Positions 11,226-21,872 of a DNA stretch of 64,000 bases are shown piece by piece. The notes beneath the pieces are model-generated. The model saw nothing but the letters and a program-made list of their open reading frames with translations. It was not told the origin of the DNA and did not search any database. Position 1 is the first letter of the stretch; each line of letters starts with the position of its first letter. The translations under genes were made by a program, and so were the position numbers. The DNA is from Deinandra increscens subsp. villosa (taxonomy: Eukaryota > Streptophyta > Magnoliopsida > Asterales > Asteraceae), in contig JBCNJP010000010.1 of the NCBI GenBank assembly GCA_039602395.1, positions 89,746,000 through 89,809,999 on the forward strand, written 5' to 3'.

Positions 11226-11584
11226 TGTTGGAATTTTGGGAGAAAAAAATAGTGAAAAATGGGTTTTTTTTCACTAAGCGTGAAAATGAGTTTTTCACAA
11301 GCTTTAGACATAAATAAACTACTGAAAACAAAGGTTATAGCAGCTATATTTTTTGGTTTGTGTAGTACATTGTGTGGGCTTTCCAACGCACCAAACCACT
11401 TCCAAAACTGAGCTCAGATGAATGAAATATCGATGTCTCAAAGTTAAGGTTTCAAGGCTGTGAAAAGCTACGAAAACTGAGAGAAAATGGCTAAGTATAG
11501 AGTGGAACTCATCCCACAATGGTTGGGGTATGAAACTTAAAGTGGTTTATACCCATGATTGTGTAACATCTGCACTTTTCCGAC
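11226..11584 (+). repeat. 3' LTR of copia A, segment 1 of 3
   Basis: Starts TGTTGGAATTTTGGG after the polypurine tract and aligns with the start of the solo LTR at 50153, including the shared GCTTTCCAACGCACCAAACC block. It is cut at about 11584 by LTR J1; the LTR text resumes at 20161 with ATTGTTTCCTTAAGTA, exactly as in the uninterrupted copy at 50420. Confidence 0.85.
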
Positions 11585-11875
11585 TATAAGACCCGGCCCG
11601 TTTTGAACCCGATGTTATAATGATTTATGAATTATTAAGAACCGGGAGAATTTTCGGGCATTTATAACCCAAATAATGTTTTTAAATGACTTCTAAGGGT
11701 TTTTTTTCTAAATGAAATACTTAATTGAAATCAGTTGAATTCAAATTGGATTCATTGAATCTAAAACAAAGCAAATTTGTGGCTTTTTACGCGATTTTGG
11801 TACGCGATTATTCGTTTACCGGGAATCTCGAATTTGTGAACCGTATGTCAAAATAGGCTTAATTAGAGGTCCTAT
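11585..11875 (+). repeat. Solo gypsy-type LTR J1, segment 1 of 2
   Basis: Begins near TATAAGACCC, probably a mutated TGTAAGACCC. It ends at CCTAT, the target of the B1 insertion. The rest of the LTR resumes at 17892. Confidence 0.65.
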
Positions 11876-12046
11876 TGTAATTACGTGGAGCGGTGGATCG
11901 TCTACTCGGTCGTATATGAAATCAATGTAAAACGAATGAACATAAGATGTAAATACAATATGAACTTGTATTAAGACCACTGAGAGAATACACAGGAAAC
12001 ACACAGTTAATCTGGACAAGTTCTTCTAATTCTATACAAGATGAAG

Positions 12047-12056
12047 CTATTTATAG
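12047..12056 (-). promoter_or_regulatory. TATA box in B1 3' LTR
   Basis: CTATAAATAG on the minus strand, about 30 bp downstream of an 8-bp-stem, 3-nt-loop hairpin. Confidence 0.6.
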
Positions 12057-12085
12057 TTGAACATAGATGTGCGAACACACGATCA

Positions 12086-12104
12086 TCCGAACTGCCAGTT
12101 CGGA
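12086..12104 (-). promoter_or_regulatory. U3 hairpin TCCGAACT-GCC-AGTTCGGA
   Basis: Perfect 8-bp inverted repeat with a 3-nt loop, followed by further GTTCG/CGAAC copies to about 12150. It lies immediately upstream of the LTR TATA box in minus sense. Confidence 0.7.
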
Positions 12105-12217
12105 CAAGTTCGTGTGCATCTGAACTAGCAGTTCGTGTCAGTTCGGACAGGCACAATCTTGTAGCTTTTATCTTGCATTTGATACTTCACATGACAACCA
12201 AGAATCATGAACCAACA

Positions 12218-12230
12218 AACTCCCCCTCGA
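12218..12230 (-). promoter_or_regulatory. Polypurine tract of B1
   Basis: Minus-strand TCGAGGGGGAGTTT directly precedes the LTR. The same CGAGGG.GAGTTTGTT text precedes the LTRs at 43953 and 47157. Confidence 0.75.
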
Positions 12231-13756
12231 CATGTGCAGTATCAAACTCCATATAATCTTGTATCTTCAATCAAACTCTCCCTCAACTTGACGATGAGTC
12301 TGATCTTGAATACTTGACATTGTAGCACGTGTAAACTCTTTATCAACAGCTTCAGAAGACTTGAAGTTGTGATGTTTTCTTTCCACTTAGAATCCTGCCA
12401 ACATAAATAATCTTGGCGCAAAACGTCTCTTCGAGACTCCAAGATATATTGATTTTGAAATTTGATTTCGTATCCCGTGTTGATCAATCGAAAAGAAATC
12501 AGAAATAAAATCTTTTTGATTTTTCAAAACTTTATATCAAAACACACCTAAAATCTTTTTGGTATTTTCTGATATTGAAAAGTAAATGCAATACAGAATC
12601 AGACACTATTTTTGTCTTTTGTGAGAAAGATCACGACTTGGGATCATATTGGACATAACATGCTGAACTACACTTCAATTTCAATTATTGTAGCACATAA
12701 GCCATGTCGATTGCAGATATAATTTGTCCAACTTTAAACTCAGGCATAATCATACTCATAACATCTGGATATGTTAAGGTATTGATTAGATTTGCTTTGA
12801 CCAGTGTACCCCACACTATCAGACATACTCAGATATGCTTTTGTTTATCACACTTTGTGATATCACTTGTGATTTAACACATAGTGATTGAATTCATGAT
12901 ATAGTCAACTGTGTTCCATGCAAAAAGAAATAAGAACGTTAAATCGTCTACCTTAAGGTCGATCTTTCGATACGCAGATAAGGCCTCGGATTTAACAAAA
13001 TAAAGAAAATAAAAACAAGTTGAAATTGTATAACCCAACAACAATCAGGTCGGTACTTCCCGTACACGCAGAGAAAGTCCGATGAATTATACGAAACACC
13101 AAAGAAAATAAAGCAGAACCTTAAATGAACAACTATCAGGTCGGTCTTGTGGACACGCAGAGATAGTCCGATCATTTAAGAAAATAAAGAAAATCAAACA
13201 AGTTTAAATCTTTACAAAATGAACACATGTATACACAATGACTTCTCATTTTCTTTTCACATATCTTTTTCTTGATATATCTTGAGATACGCATCAAGAT
13301 GTTGTCCACTAGGTCAAGCATCAGATTTAGTGTATATCGCATTTGTATACTTTTTGATTTGCCTAGCCTACCTAGCACATCGAGCAATGGTCTTATGGCA
13401 TTTTCACTTACTTTATCCATGAGTCAGACATCGTTAGCCAATGTACCATCATTTCCCAATCATGTCAGATACAATTTCTCATTTTTCAATGTTTTTATCT
13501 TTTTAAATTTTCTCCCCCTAAAAATGACAAACTCTATTTTTTAGATTTTCATTTTTACTATTTGAAAAACAACACACTATTTTTGTATTTTTCAAAGAAA
13601 CAAACTCCCCCTCAAAATGAGACGGAGTGAAAAACAAACAAAAAATTGATCAACCAACACGTATACTTGCGTTATAGCATTTTGAAAACACAAATTTTGA
13701 TTTGGAAATTCAATTTAAGTTATACACAGATATTCCACCATCAGCTAATCTTTCAA
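12231..13756 (-). other. 3' noncoding region of B1 with internal repeats
   Basis: No coding sequence between the gag stop and the polypurine tract. At 12957-13175 a unit containing TCTCTGCGT and GACCTGA occurs three times (centres near 12970, 13062 and 13155). Related text is found in the same position in B2 (43100-43230) and B3 (58610-58645), so this is a conserved feature of the family. Confidence 0.75.
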
Positions 13757-16700
13757 CTACCGATAGGTCTTCCTGAAATACCTGCTGACACCAAATAAAA
13801 CATTAGTTGCTTTGGGATCGACCCGATTCAACAGCGTCGGGTCGCCTGGTGTCTTCCACATAGTCTTTGTTGTTGGCCTTGGAAACAACTTTTTGGTTTC
13901 CATATTAATGATGATTTTAATTTTTGTATCAGAACCAGAATCTGTGTCAACTGGCGTATTTGGTTTGGACCAAAACGGCTTACTGAGTTGATTTGTACTT
14001 TGGAGACCATGGTTCATCAAAAATTTGACCATTGTTATCCACATATTTAGCAGTGTTGTGGATATATGTAGTCGTTGGACAATTGGCAGCTAAATGTCCA
14101 GAGTTGACGACATGCATAACAAAGTCGTTCACGAAGTTTAAAAACATTTGAAAAATTCTTTGAATTTTTAGAACATGAAGAATGATCAGAACCAAAATTA
14201 TCAAAGAAATCATCATAGGAATCATACCTCGGAGATTGACTCCGCGAAGAAACCTTAGATTCAGATGAAGAACCTCCAGAAGAATAAAAAACTTGTTTTT
14301 TCGGAGGTTGTGATTTCTTTTGATTCTTGACTTTCAAAACATTCTCTGTCTTCTTTGGCTTTTGAACTTCAACAGGCAACTCTTTAACCTCAAACCCCAA
14401 ACCTTTGTGCTTGTAACCTGAAGTCTTTGAAGACCCAGATTGAGAACCAGAAACATCTCTCCCTTTGGCTTCTCTAGTAAATTTATCTTTAATTTCCTTC
14501 AGCTTGTTCTCACGCACCAAAGATTTAATAACTTCCTCTTCAGATGAATTATTGACAGATTTCACAACTTCACCAAAGATGTTTTCATCTTCTAAAAATG
14601 ATGAACTTGAATCAAACTTTGGAGCTTCACCAAATGTTACTTTCTTCTTTGCTGATTTAGTTTTCTTCTTCTTTGCTGGTGTTGCAAATTTGGAATAATC
14701 ATGCAATTCAGCTTTAGGATCAAGAGGAGCAGATGTAAATTCAGATAAATCCACCGGCTGAGGAACCTTATGAATATCATCCTCTTTTAAACTATCTTCA
14801 CTCCTATCCTTCTTATACAAGGAATTCAGCAAAGTTGCTAACAAATTTCAATTCTTAACTTGCCTTTGTAACTCTAGAATTTCGAGCTTTAATTCAGAAA
14901 TTTTTTATTTAGAATCAAACAGATCCTTTTGAGACGTAATGAATTCTTCATTCAGATCATTATACTCATACTTCTGCTGCTTCCTAATTTCACATTCGGC
15001 CAACACTTCTTCGGTAACCTTCTCCCATTTCTTTTTGAAACTTTCAACATCATTTGTCAAAACTTCATTCTTATCACGGAGAAGAACATTTGTATCTCGA
15101 AGTGTAGACAATTCTTCTTGAAGTGTTAGAATTTTATTAGCAGATTCAACAGCAAGTGCATTAGCTTGTTCATACTTCTGTTGAACTGGATAACTTTTCT
15201 CAAATAACGCCTCAAAATCTTCAGCAACTTCCTTAGCTTCAGCTTTGGCCTTTTCACACTCTTCAACCAACCCACTCTTCTCTTTCACCAAATCTTCATT
15301 AACATGAACCAATTCATAATATTTTTTCTGAAACTCTTCCAATTCTTGCTTTAAAACAACAATTTCTTCAGTCTATAACTGAGAAACGCTTTCTAAACTT
15401 GCAATTTTGTTGCGTAGACTCACACATCCAAGACATTTAGATTCTTTAGCCTTTGAACTATTATTCACCTTTGTTTGAACCTCTTCGACCAGTGTTGCTT
15501 TGGAACTTGAATCAGAATCAGTTAGAATGCTATCATCTAAATGACGAGCTGTTAAAGCAACATTTCTTATGTCATCCTCAGAATGTACATTAATATCAGC
15601 ATGTGGCAATCTTGTAATTTCAGAATCTGCATTCCAGGCAAATTCATTTGGATGCCAAAATATTTATGTCATTCTGTCATCAACAGGAACAAATGTTTTT
15701 TTTATCTTTTTGATCTTGATTTGGTGAATGTATAACCAGGTGAGCATGTTGACCAGTCTTCAATTTATTGTCAGTTGACTTTGGGCATTCTCATGCAAAA
15801 TGTCCATATATTGAACACTTGAAACATTTAACCTTTGATTTGTCCAACCCGATATTTCCATCTTGATTCAACCTCTTCTTCCGTTCTGTTAAATAATTTC
15901 TTCATTCTTCGAACCAACATAACATACTGACAATTCAAATCCATCTCTTCAAGATGATCATAATCAATGTGATCATGATCTTCGTTTGTCAATTCTGCTT
16001 TACTCAATGAACCAGTAATAACCCCAAAATATGAAGATACTAATGCAATCAGACGAATAACTAGAAGTTTCAAATTTACCGGCGATAAATGTTGTAGGAG
16101 GTGCGAAATTTAAAACATTCGACTTCACAACATTAATGGTAGAATCATTTTCACCATAATACACAACAGGATTCTGGATTTGTGCAGGAAGTGACTTATT
16201 CACAGTTCAATGCCATATCCCTTGCTTGTATTCTTTAAATCAGATCGTTAAAAGATAAACCCGAATATTCTTTATCATTGGTAATCATCATGACATAGTT
16301 TTCCCATTTCTCAAGTAATGCCTCCAAAATTTTTTCTTTCAAATCAGCATCTTCCTTTGTAAGACTCACCAAACTCATTTCACTCATCAAATGTGCAAAT
16401 CTTGCAATCAGATTTGAAATTGATTCATTTTGATAATGTTTGAAACTATCGAATTCCTTTCTCAAAACCTTTTGTCGAATTTTCTTGTAGTGGTTATTAC
16501 CTTCACATCTTTTCTGCAAAGCATCCCATAAGCTTTTTATGTATAATTAGCAGAAAACTGATGTAACAATTCCTTTGGTAATGCCATGGTCAAAGTACCA
16601 TACGCCTTTTTCTCAGCTTGATATGCTTTCTTCTGTTCAGAAGTAAAAATTTTCTTTAAAGAATCGGTTCTCCAAAAGCATCCTTAGGATACACAAATTG

Positions 16701-16901
16701 TTCACTAAACGCCAAACACATATCAACATCATTAGTATTAACGTAAGCTTCAAAACGCATAACCCAACTATGATAATCTTCCAATTTCAACAGTTTGGGA
16801 ACTTTCTGACTTGTTCCAATTTCATTATCATAGTTCATCATAGTTTGCATTATAGCTTGAATCAAATTTTGAATTGCAACAAACGCTTGAAAATCTGACA
16901 T
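13757..16901 (-). pseudogene. Gag polyprotein of B1, degenerate
   Basis: From ATG at 16901 (MSDFQAFVAIQN): a copia UBN2-type capsid region (LEDYHSWVMRFEAY, KKSLWDALQKRCEG-like), then DM..L and NKSLPAQIQNP, a degraded zinc knuckle (CFKCSIYGHFA-like, near 15800), a long Lys/Glu coiled coil (15609-14905) with EKSYPVQQKYEQ, a Lys-rich segment KKKKTKSAKKKVTFGE (about 14650), a second knuckle CYACRQ..H.AANCP (about 14100) and a C-terminus GVSRYFRKTYR before a stop at 13757. Several stops and frameshifts break it. The same C-terminal stop occurs in B3, so gag truly ends here in this family. Confidence 0.88.
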
Positions 16902-16914
16902 CTTGAACGAATCT

Positions 16915-17345
16915 GGTTACTATTCACCCGAACCTAAACCGAACTCAAAAATCTGAATCAGCCGAACTGAGACAAACCGGTTCCGAACAAAAGTAAACTG
17001 AGTCGATCCGAACTTGATCCGAACTGAACTCAAACAAAGTTATCCGAACCCTGACTTCGTGTAAACGAACTGACGACCGAACCAAGATTTATCCGAACTG
17101 AAATAATGTACCCAAACTCGATCCGAACTAGAAACAGTATCAGAACTGAGACCGAACAAGACTTAGCCGAACTCAGACTTCGGATGAACGAACATAAACG
17201 AACACAAACAAACCTAGCCGAACTAGCACTTCGTTTGAAACGAATGTATCCGAACCTAAGCGAAACTACACTTCGGAGCGGTTATTTTTGTGAACAGTCA
17301 GATCTCACCCGAACTCAGACGAACCGAAACCATTTTCGACTCAAA
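16915..17345 (-). repeat. CCGAAC/GTTCGG repeat leader of B1
   Basis: Between primer-binding site and gag ATG the motif CCGAAC (GTTCGG in element sense) recurs at irregular 10-25 bp spacing many times. The matching leader of B4 (36008-36262) has the same composition but different spacing. Confidence 0.75.
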
Positions 17346-17555
17346 TTTCACGATTTTCAGTGTTTTCGAACGAGATTTTCAGCAGTAACTTACATAAAAC
17401 CAGTAGGATTGTTTTAGATGAAGATTTTTCACAGAAAGCACACTCGAGATGATCAAACGAACACAAAAACTATAAGATTTTTCAAAAACCCCACTTTTTG
17501 ACTTGAAAAAATGAGAAAAAAACACAGATTTCCAGACCAGTAGATTGAACCGAAA

Positions 17556-17567
17556 GCTCTGATACCA
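17556..17567 (-). promoter_or_regulatory. Primer-binding site of B1 (initiator Met tRNA type)
   Basis: Minus-strand TGGTATCAGAGC, the standard copia primer-binding site, two bases inside the 5' LTR end. Confidence 0.9.
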
Positions 17568-17569
17568 CT

Positions 17570-17891
17570 TGTAATTGCGTGAAGCGGTGAATCGTCTACT
17601 CGGTCGTATAGAAATCAATGATATAAACGATTGAACACAAGATGTAAATACAATATGAACTTGTATTAAGACCACTGAGAGAATACACAGACTTTCACAC
17701 AGTTAGATCTGGACAAGTTCGTTCTAATTCTATACAAGATGAAGCTATTTATAGTTGAACATAAATGTGCGAACACACGATCAACCGAACTGTCATCCGG
17801 ACGAGTTCGTGTAAGTTCGGATGAGCACAATCTTGTAGCTTTTATCTTGCATTTGATACTTTACATGACGACCAAGAATCATGCACTAAAA
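17570..17891 (-). repeat. 5' LTR of B1
   Basis: 322 bp. Ends CGCAATTACA next to the primer-binding site. Its start is mutated (TTTTAGTGCATG against TGTTGGTTCATG in the other LTR), but the CCTAT duplication right outside fixes the boundary. It has a TATTTATAG promoter block and CCGAACTG repeats as in the 3' LTR. Confidence 0.87.
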
Positions 17892-18180
17892 CCTATGGTT
17901 AGTTATTATGTCTCGAGTCATCACACAGTTTGATCGGGTCACAAATCGTTGGTGAATTGCCCAAAATCGATACGTACGTCAAAACCGACCAAAATGTGTA
18001 ATTTGACCTAATTTGCTGCATCGTTATGAGTTATGTGACGTATTTATATTTGTTTTGAGTGGATTAAATGTGGTTAACATGATGGAATGATGAATTGGGT
18101 GATTTGGGTGGAAACGGGACTTGAAAACATCAAAAAACGACAAAACGAGCGAAGCGAGATAAAGCTTGGGCTCGGGGGAG

Positions 18181-18232
18181 CTCTAAGCGTATCGCTTAGA
18201 GCACACCCCAAGCCCTAAGCGATACGCTTGGG
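18181..18232 (+). promoter_or_regulatory. Pair of U3 hairpins in J1
   Basis: CTCTAAGCG-TAT-CGCTTAGAG (18181-18201) is a perfect 9-bp stem with a 3-nt loop. CCCTAAGCG-ATA-CGCTTGGG (18213-18232) is a near copy with the loop inverted. They lie 36 bp upstream of the TATA box. Confidence 0.8.
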
Positions 18233-18267
18233 AAGCTGGTATTCCAGCAAAACCCTAATTTGCCCTC

Positions 18268-18275
18268 TATAAATA
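18268..18275 (+). promoter_or_regulatory. TATA box of J1
   Basis: CTCTATAAATACCCC, the probable LTR promoter. Confidence 0.65.
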
Positions 18276-18549
18276 CCCCATTAAGCCTCCAATGCTCCTC
18301 ATTTCGCACCTCCCACTCTCCTCCTACAGCCCCTAAACGAGCTGATGAAACCCTTGACTCCATCCATCTTGAAGTTTTAGAGCCAAAGTCTTAAGGCTTT
18401 CAAGGCTAGAATAGTGTCATTTTCATCCTTTCGGTATGTATTCTCGTAGCTATGTTTATATCTTCTCAAATTTATGTTTCTTTTTGTCAAGATCTGAACT
18501 TTATGCAAAGTTTAGGTTAGAATAGTGTCATGCATGGTGTATGGTGATA

Positions 18550-19125
18550 GATCTATGGGTTATTTGATCAAAGATTGCAACTTTATTATGTTTTGGGATG
18601 AGATCTACATGCTACATGAAGATTATGCCTAGATCTATGTGATTGGTGATCAAGATTGCATTTTTATGCTAGATTAGGGCTAGATCTATGTCATGCATGT
18701 GGAATATTGTTAGATCTATGTGATTGATGATCAAGATTGCATTTTTATGCTAGATTAGGGCTAGATCTATGTCATGCATGTGGAATATTGTTAGATCTAT
18801 GTGATTGATGATCAAGATTGTATTTTTATGCTAGATTAGGGTTAGATCTATATCATGCATGTCGATTCTTGCTAGATCTATGTGATTCATGATCAAGGTT
18901 GCAACTTTATGCTAGATTAGGGTTAGATCTATGTCATGCACGTTGAATATCGATAGATCTATGTGATTCATGATCAAGGTTGCATATTTATGTTGAATTA
19001 GGGTTAGATCCATGCCATGCATGTTTATTATTGATTGATCTATGTGACGCATCATCAAGAATTGATTTTTATGTGGTAATATGACTAGATCTATGACACG
19101 CATGTAATTCGATGATAGATCTAGG
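18550..19125 (+). repeat. 81-bp tandem repeat, about 6-7 units
   Basis: AGATCTATGTGATT-like starts occur at 18631, 18712, 18793, 18874, 18955, 19036 and 19117, exactly 81 bp apart, with a core GATCAAGATTGCATTTTTATG. The older outer units have more substitutions. It lies downstream of the J1 TATA box, in the transcribed part of the LTR. Confidence 0.93.
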
Positions 19126-20160
19126 GTTTCTCATGTTGAAATTGTATGAAAGATCGTGCATGTTGTGTTATGAGTATCTTTTGACCTAAATTGACTTTCA
19201 TGAAGAATGTGTTTATCTCTAGGACATTATGTTTACATCCTTAGTTTAGGATTGACCCTCATAACGTACGTATCACCATCACCAACGTGTGTTGAGTCGA
19301 TTGTATCAATGTGTGTCATAAAGTGAATTCACGTATTCTACTATTCTTATCCTCTAGTTGTCAAGGTTATCCTCGGGGTTTAGCTATTTCATTAGTTGGT
19401 GTCATTGTCCATCAGTGTCTCCATTGCCAGGTGAGTATTCATAGCCCATTTTCTTTTATCGTTTTGGGGTGCAACATGTACACCGTATCAATCTCAAATA
19501 TCTATTTCATTACTTTCAAATTTCATGCGAACTCTATGATTGTTATGTGTGTTCTAGTATGTTGAACTTGTGCTGGATTATTATTGTGTGTGGATGAGAA
19601 TCTATTTCAATGTCAATGTCAATGTCAAATTCGGTGTCAATTTCAAGGCGTAATTATTAACACTAAAAAGGCTGGGGTTACAATAATAGATCTATTGGTT
19701 TGGCAGCCCACCTAACTTGACCGGTAACTGGCGTTGGGTGATTGGAAGCCTTATTTGTCAAGGGATGGATTACGCCACTTTATGTGTTCTATATCAATAC
19801 TTGTTTATCATATCAAGAATGTTCATATCACTCGTAGATCGCATGTTTAATCTATCATAGTATATCAAACCTATGTTTACTCACCAACTATTCGTAGTTG
19901 ACCTTTATTTTGTACATGTTGTAGGTTTTGTTGCAAGATGATGACTTCTTGATGATGACACCTTAGGATGCATGCGGACTTAGTGAGACCTAATCATAAC
20001 GAGATAATGTGTAATTAGTATAGTGTTATGATAATAGAATTATGTATTACTTGTATGGATGAAATGGTATAATTAAGAATATCGCAACCTTTAATAGTGT
20101 TGTGTGCAACTGGACAATCATCGTGCCCCGACGTATTTCGTCGTCGGTCGGGGTGTGACA

Positions 20161-20699
20161 ATTGTTTCCTTAAGTAGGAGACATCTCATGGACCTCAAGG
20201 GATGCACAACACCCCCAACTTGCACTCGCACACGTGCGCGCATGGCGTCGGCAATGGGCATAATGTGGCGCTTTGATGTCGCACTTTTCACTTCGCATCG
20301 GCCCGAGCCACTTGAAAGCCGCCTTTGTATTTTTGGGTTCTCATGTGGGGTGTGCAGATGGAGGTGGCGCGAGTCAGGTCCCGTAAAATTGCTTCCAACG
20401 TTGCACGGCTTGGGTTCGTCATGTGGACTATGGTCCGATGAGCGAGTCGTTCCAGGCTGTGCGCGTGGGCACACGATGCTGTTGTGTATGTGGTCAGCGG
20501 ACCAGTATCTGGTCGGCGTACCTACGCCTTCGTGACTACGCGTAGACTCTTGTGCGATGCGCGGGTCTTAGTGACTTGCACGTGAGTTGGGTAGGATGAA
20601 GCGCATATGTGGCGTAGAACTGACAGGTGCACGCGTGGCGTGTTTGCGAACATCCTGGCACGCGCGCTAGGTCTACAAATGCTGAAACAGTCCAGGTAA
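20161..20699 (+). repeat. 3' LTR of copia A, segment 2 of 3
   Basis: Starts ATTGTTTCCTTAAGTA and aligns with 50421 onward (TGGCGTCGG, AATGTGGCGCTTTGATG). GC-rich U3 with GCGTG/CACGC motifs. It is cut at 20699 by the C/D insertion and resumes at 30883. The 143-codon plus frame and 118-codon minus frame over it are artefacts of GC-rich text. Confidence 0.8.
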
Positions 20700-21870
20700 T
20701 GTGACGGTTGCACCGTTAACTAGTGATTAGAAGTGATAAATGTGTTTATTTTATGCTTAGTTGGGTTTAATTTCATGATATTGAATGACTACGAGAAGTT
20801 GATGCTTTGCAGGTAAACCACGGAGATTGGTCATGCTTTGGAGAGAGATTTAATGAAGTGTAAGTGAAAGCATTGGATGTTAGCATGATAGAGGATGGAA
20901 ATACGAGAACATGGGCGAAAACGGCGATGGAAACGGAGTTGAAACGAGAAAGATATGAAGAAAACAGTGATTCGTAGGCTGACAGTGATTTGTAGCCTAC
21001 GAATCTGTCAGGTCTGGAATAATATATTTTGGGCAGATTCTGAGATTCGTAAGCTGACTGAGATTCGTAGCTTACGAATCTGCCAGCGCTGAAATCGTAA
21101 ATAAGGGTTTTTTGGAGACTTTTGGGGGACCAATCAATTGGAAACTCTTGGCAGACGAAGGGGGACGAACTAGGGTTCCTTTTTGGCGATTTTTGGAGAG
21201 AAAAACAAGGGAGAAGATCAATTTTAACATCATAATCATCAAGGAATCATTGAAGAATCATCCATGGAGCATCAAATCATCATGTTTGCAATCAACTTCA
21301 CCATGAGAGGCTAAATTTCCTTGTGATTCCTTCTAGACATAGGGTTTGTTTCTTGACATTATACTTTTGGTTTTCTTTATTTTTGGGATAGCAATCTAAG
21401 CGTTCGACGATTTTTGCTATGATGTGTGTTTGAATGATTGTAACAATTCGGTATTTGCTTTAATCTTTATCTTGAACCATCAGTTCTTGGTGCCGTTGGC
21501 AATCGAGATTTATTGGGTAGGGATTTGGGTTGGTTTGTATTGAATGATCATCGAGTGACGACCTCGCATTCTAGTTATCCGAGTTCTTAGTCCTCTTTTA
21601 TCACTTCCATTCAATCACATATGAACCATGTCTATGTGGTTCTTCCCAATTGAGAACCATAATGTAATGTTAGTTTAAACCCGAAATCTAGAAGGATCAC
21701 GTCTTCTCATATTTGTTATTTCATAGTAATTTAATTTCTAATTAATCTCAAATCGGTGTTTAGAATTATTAATCCACAAATTCCATCATCTAAAGTGCAA
21801 TTTCTACATTTTTATTTTTATTGTTCTGCTTAGATATAATTGCTACAAACAACACATATTCCACATTCAT
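20700..21870 (+). repeat. LTR C1, plus orientation, 3' end altered
   Basis: Near-identical inverted match to C3 from TGTGACGG to about 21727 (both encode the same spurious 64-codon frame). It then becomes a diverged version of the C sequence and stops at CCACATTC, where D1 begins. The hairpin pair is at 20971-21083. Confidence 0.85.
20971..21083 (+). promoter_or_regulatory. Two long-stem hairpins upstream of C TATA-like box
   Basis: GATTCGTAGGCT/AGCCTACGAATC (20971-20982, 20996-21007) is a perfect 12-bp stem. AGATTCGTAAGCT/AGCTTACGAATCT (21045-21057, 21071-21083) is a perfect 13-bp stem. Each has a 13-nt loop. A TAAATAAG box follows at 21100. The same pair is mirrored in C3 at about 30500-30611. 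Confidence 0.85.
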
Positions 21871-21872
21871 TT

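Larger units (their letters stand above)
11876..12217 (-). repeat. 3' LTR of B1
   Basis: On the minus strand it starts TGTTGGTTCATGATTC after the polypurine tract and ends CGTAATTACA. The promoter is CTATAAATAG (plus 12047-12056). The perfect hairpin TCCGAACT-GCC-AGTTCGGA (12086-12104) lies upstream of it. It is similar to the 5' LTR but has clear substitutions and indels. Confidence 0.88.
11876..17891 (-). mobile_element. Complete gag-only copia element B1
   Basis: Two LTRs in direct orientation (11876-12217 and 17570-17891) bound 6,016 bp, flanked by a perfect 5-bp duplication CCTAT (11871-11875 and 17892-17896). Minus-strand order: 5' LTR, primer-binding site, leader full of CCGAAC/GTTCGG repeats, gag, long 3' noncoding region, polypurine tract, 3' LTR. 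No protease, integrase, RT or RNase H is present anywhere inside. Non-autonomous; mobilisation by a related copia pol in trans is inferred. Confidence 0.9.
17897..20160 (+). repeat. Solo gypsy-type LTR J1, segment 2 of 2
   Basis: Continues J1 after the B1 insertion: hairpin pair (18181-18232), TATA box (18268), an 81-bp minisatellite (about 18550-19125), an ACTCACCAACTAT..GTAGTTGACC block (19880), and the end CGTCGGTCGGGGTGTGACA at 20160. The last 300 bp resemble J2 (42820-43091). No internal gypsy region adjoins either end, so it is scored as a solo LTR. Confidence 0.7.

Noticed and set aside
18550..19125. CRISPR-like array
   Set aside because: The whole 81-bp unit repeats without unique spacers, in plant LTR context; it is a minisatellite.
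20104..20535. 143-codon plus frame and opposing 118-codon frame as genes
   Set aside because: GC-rich LTR sequence of family A; both strands are open because of composition, and the homologous LTR at 50450 does not keep the frame.
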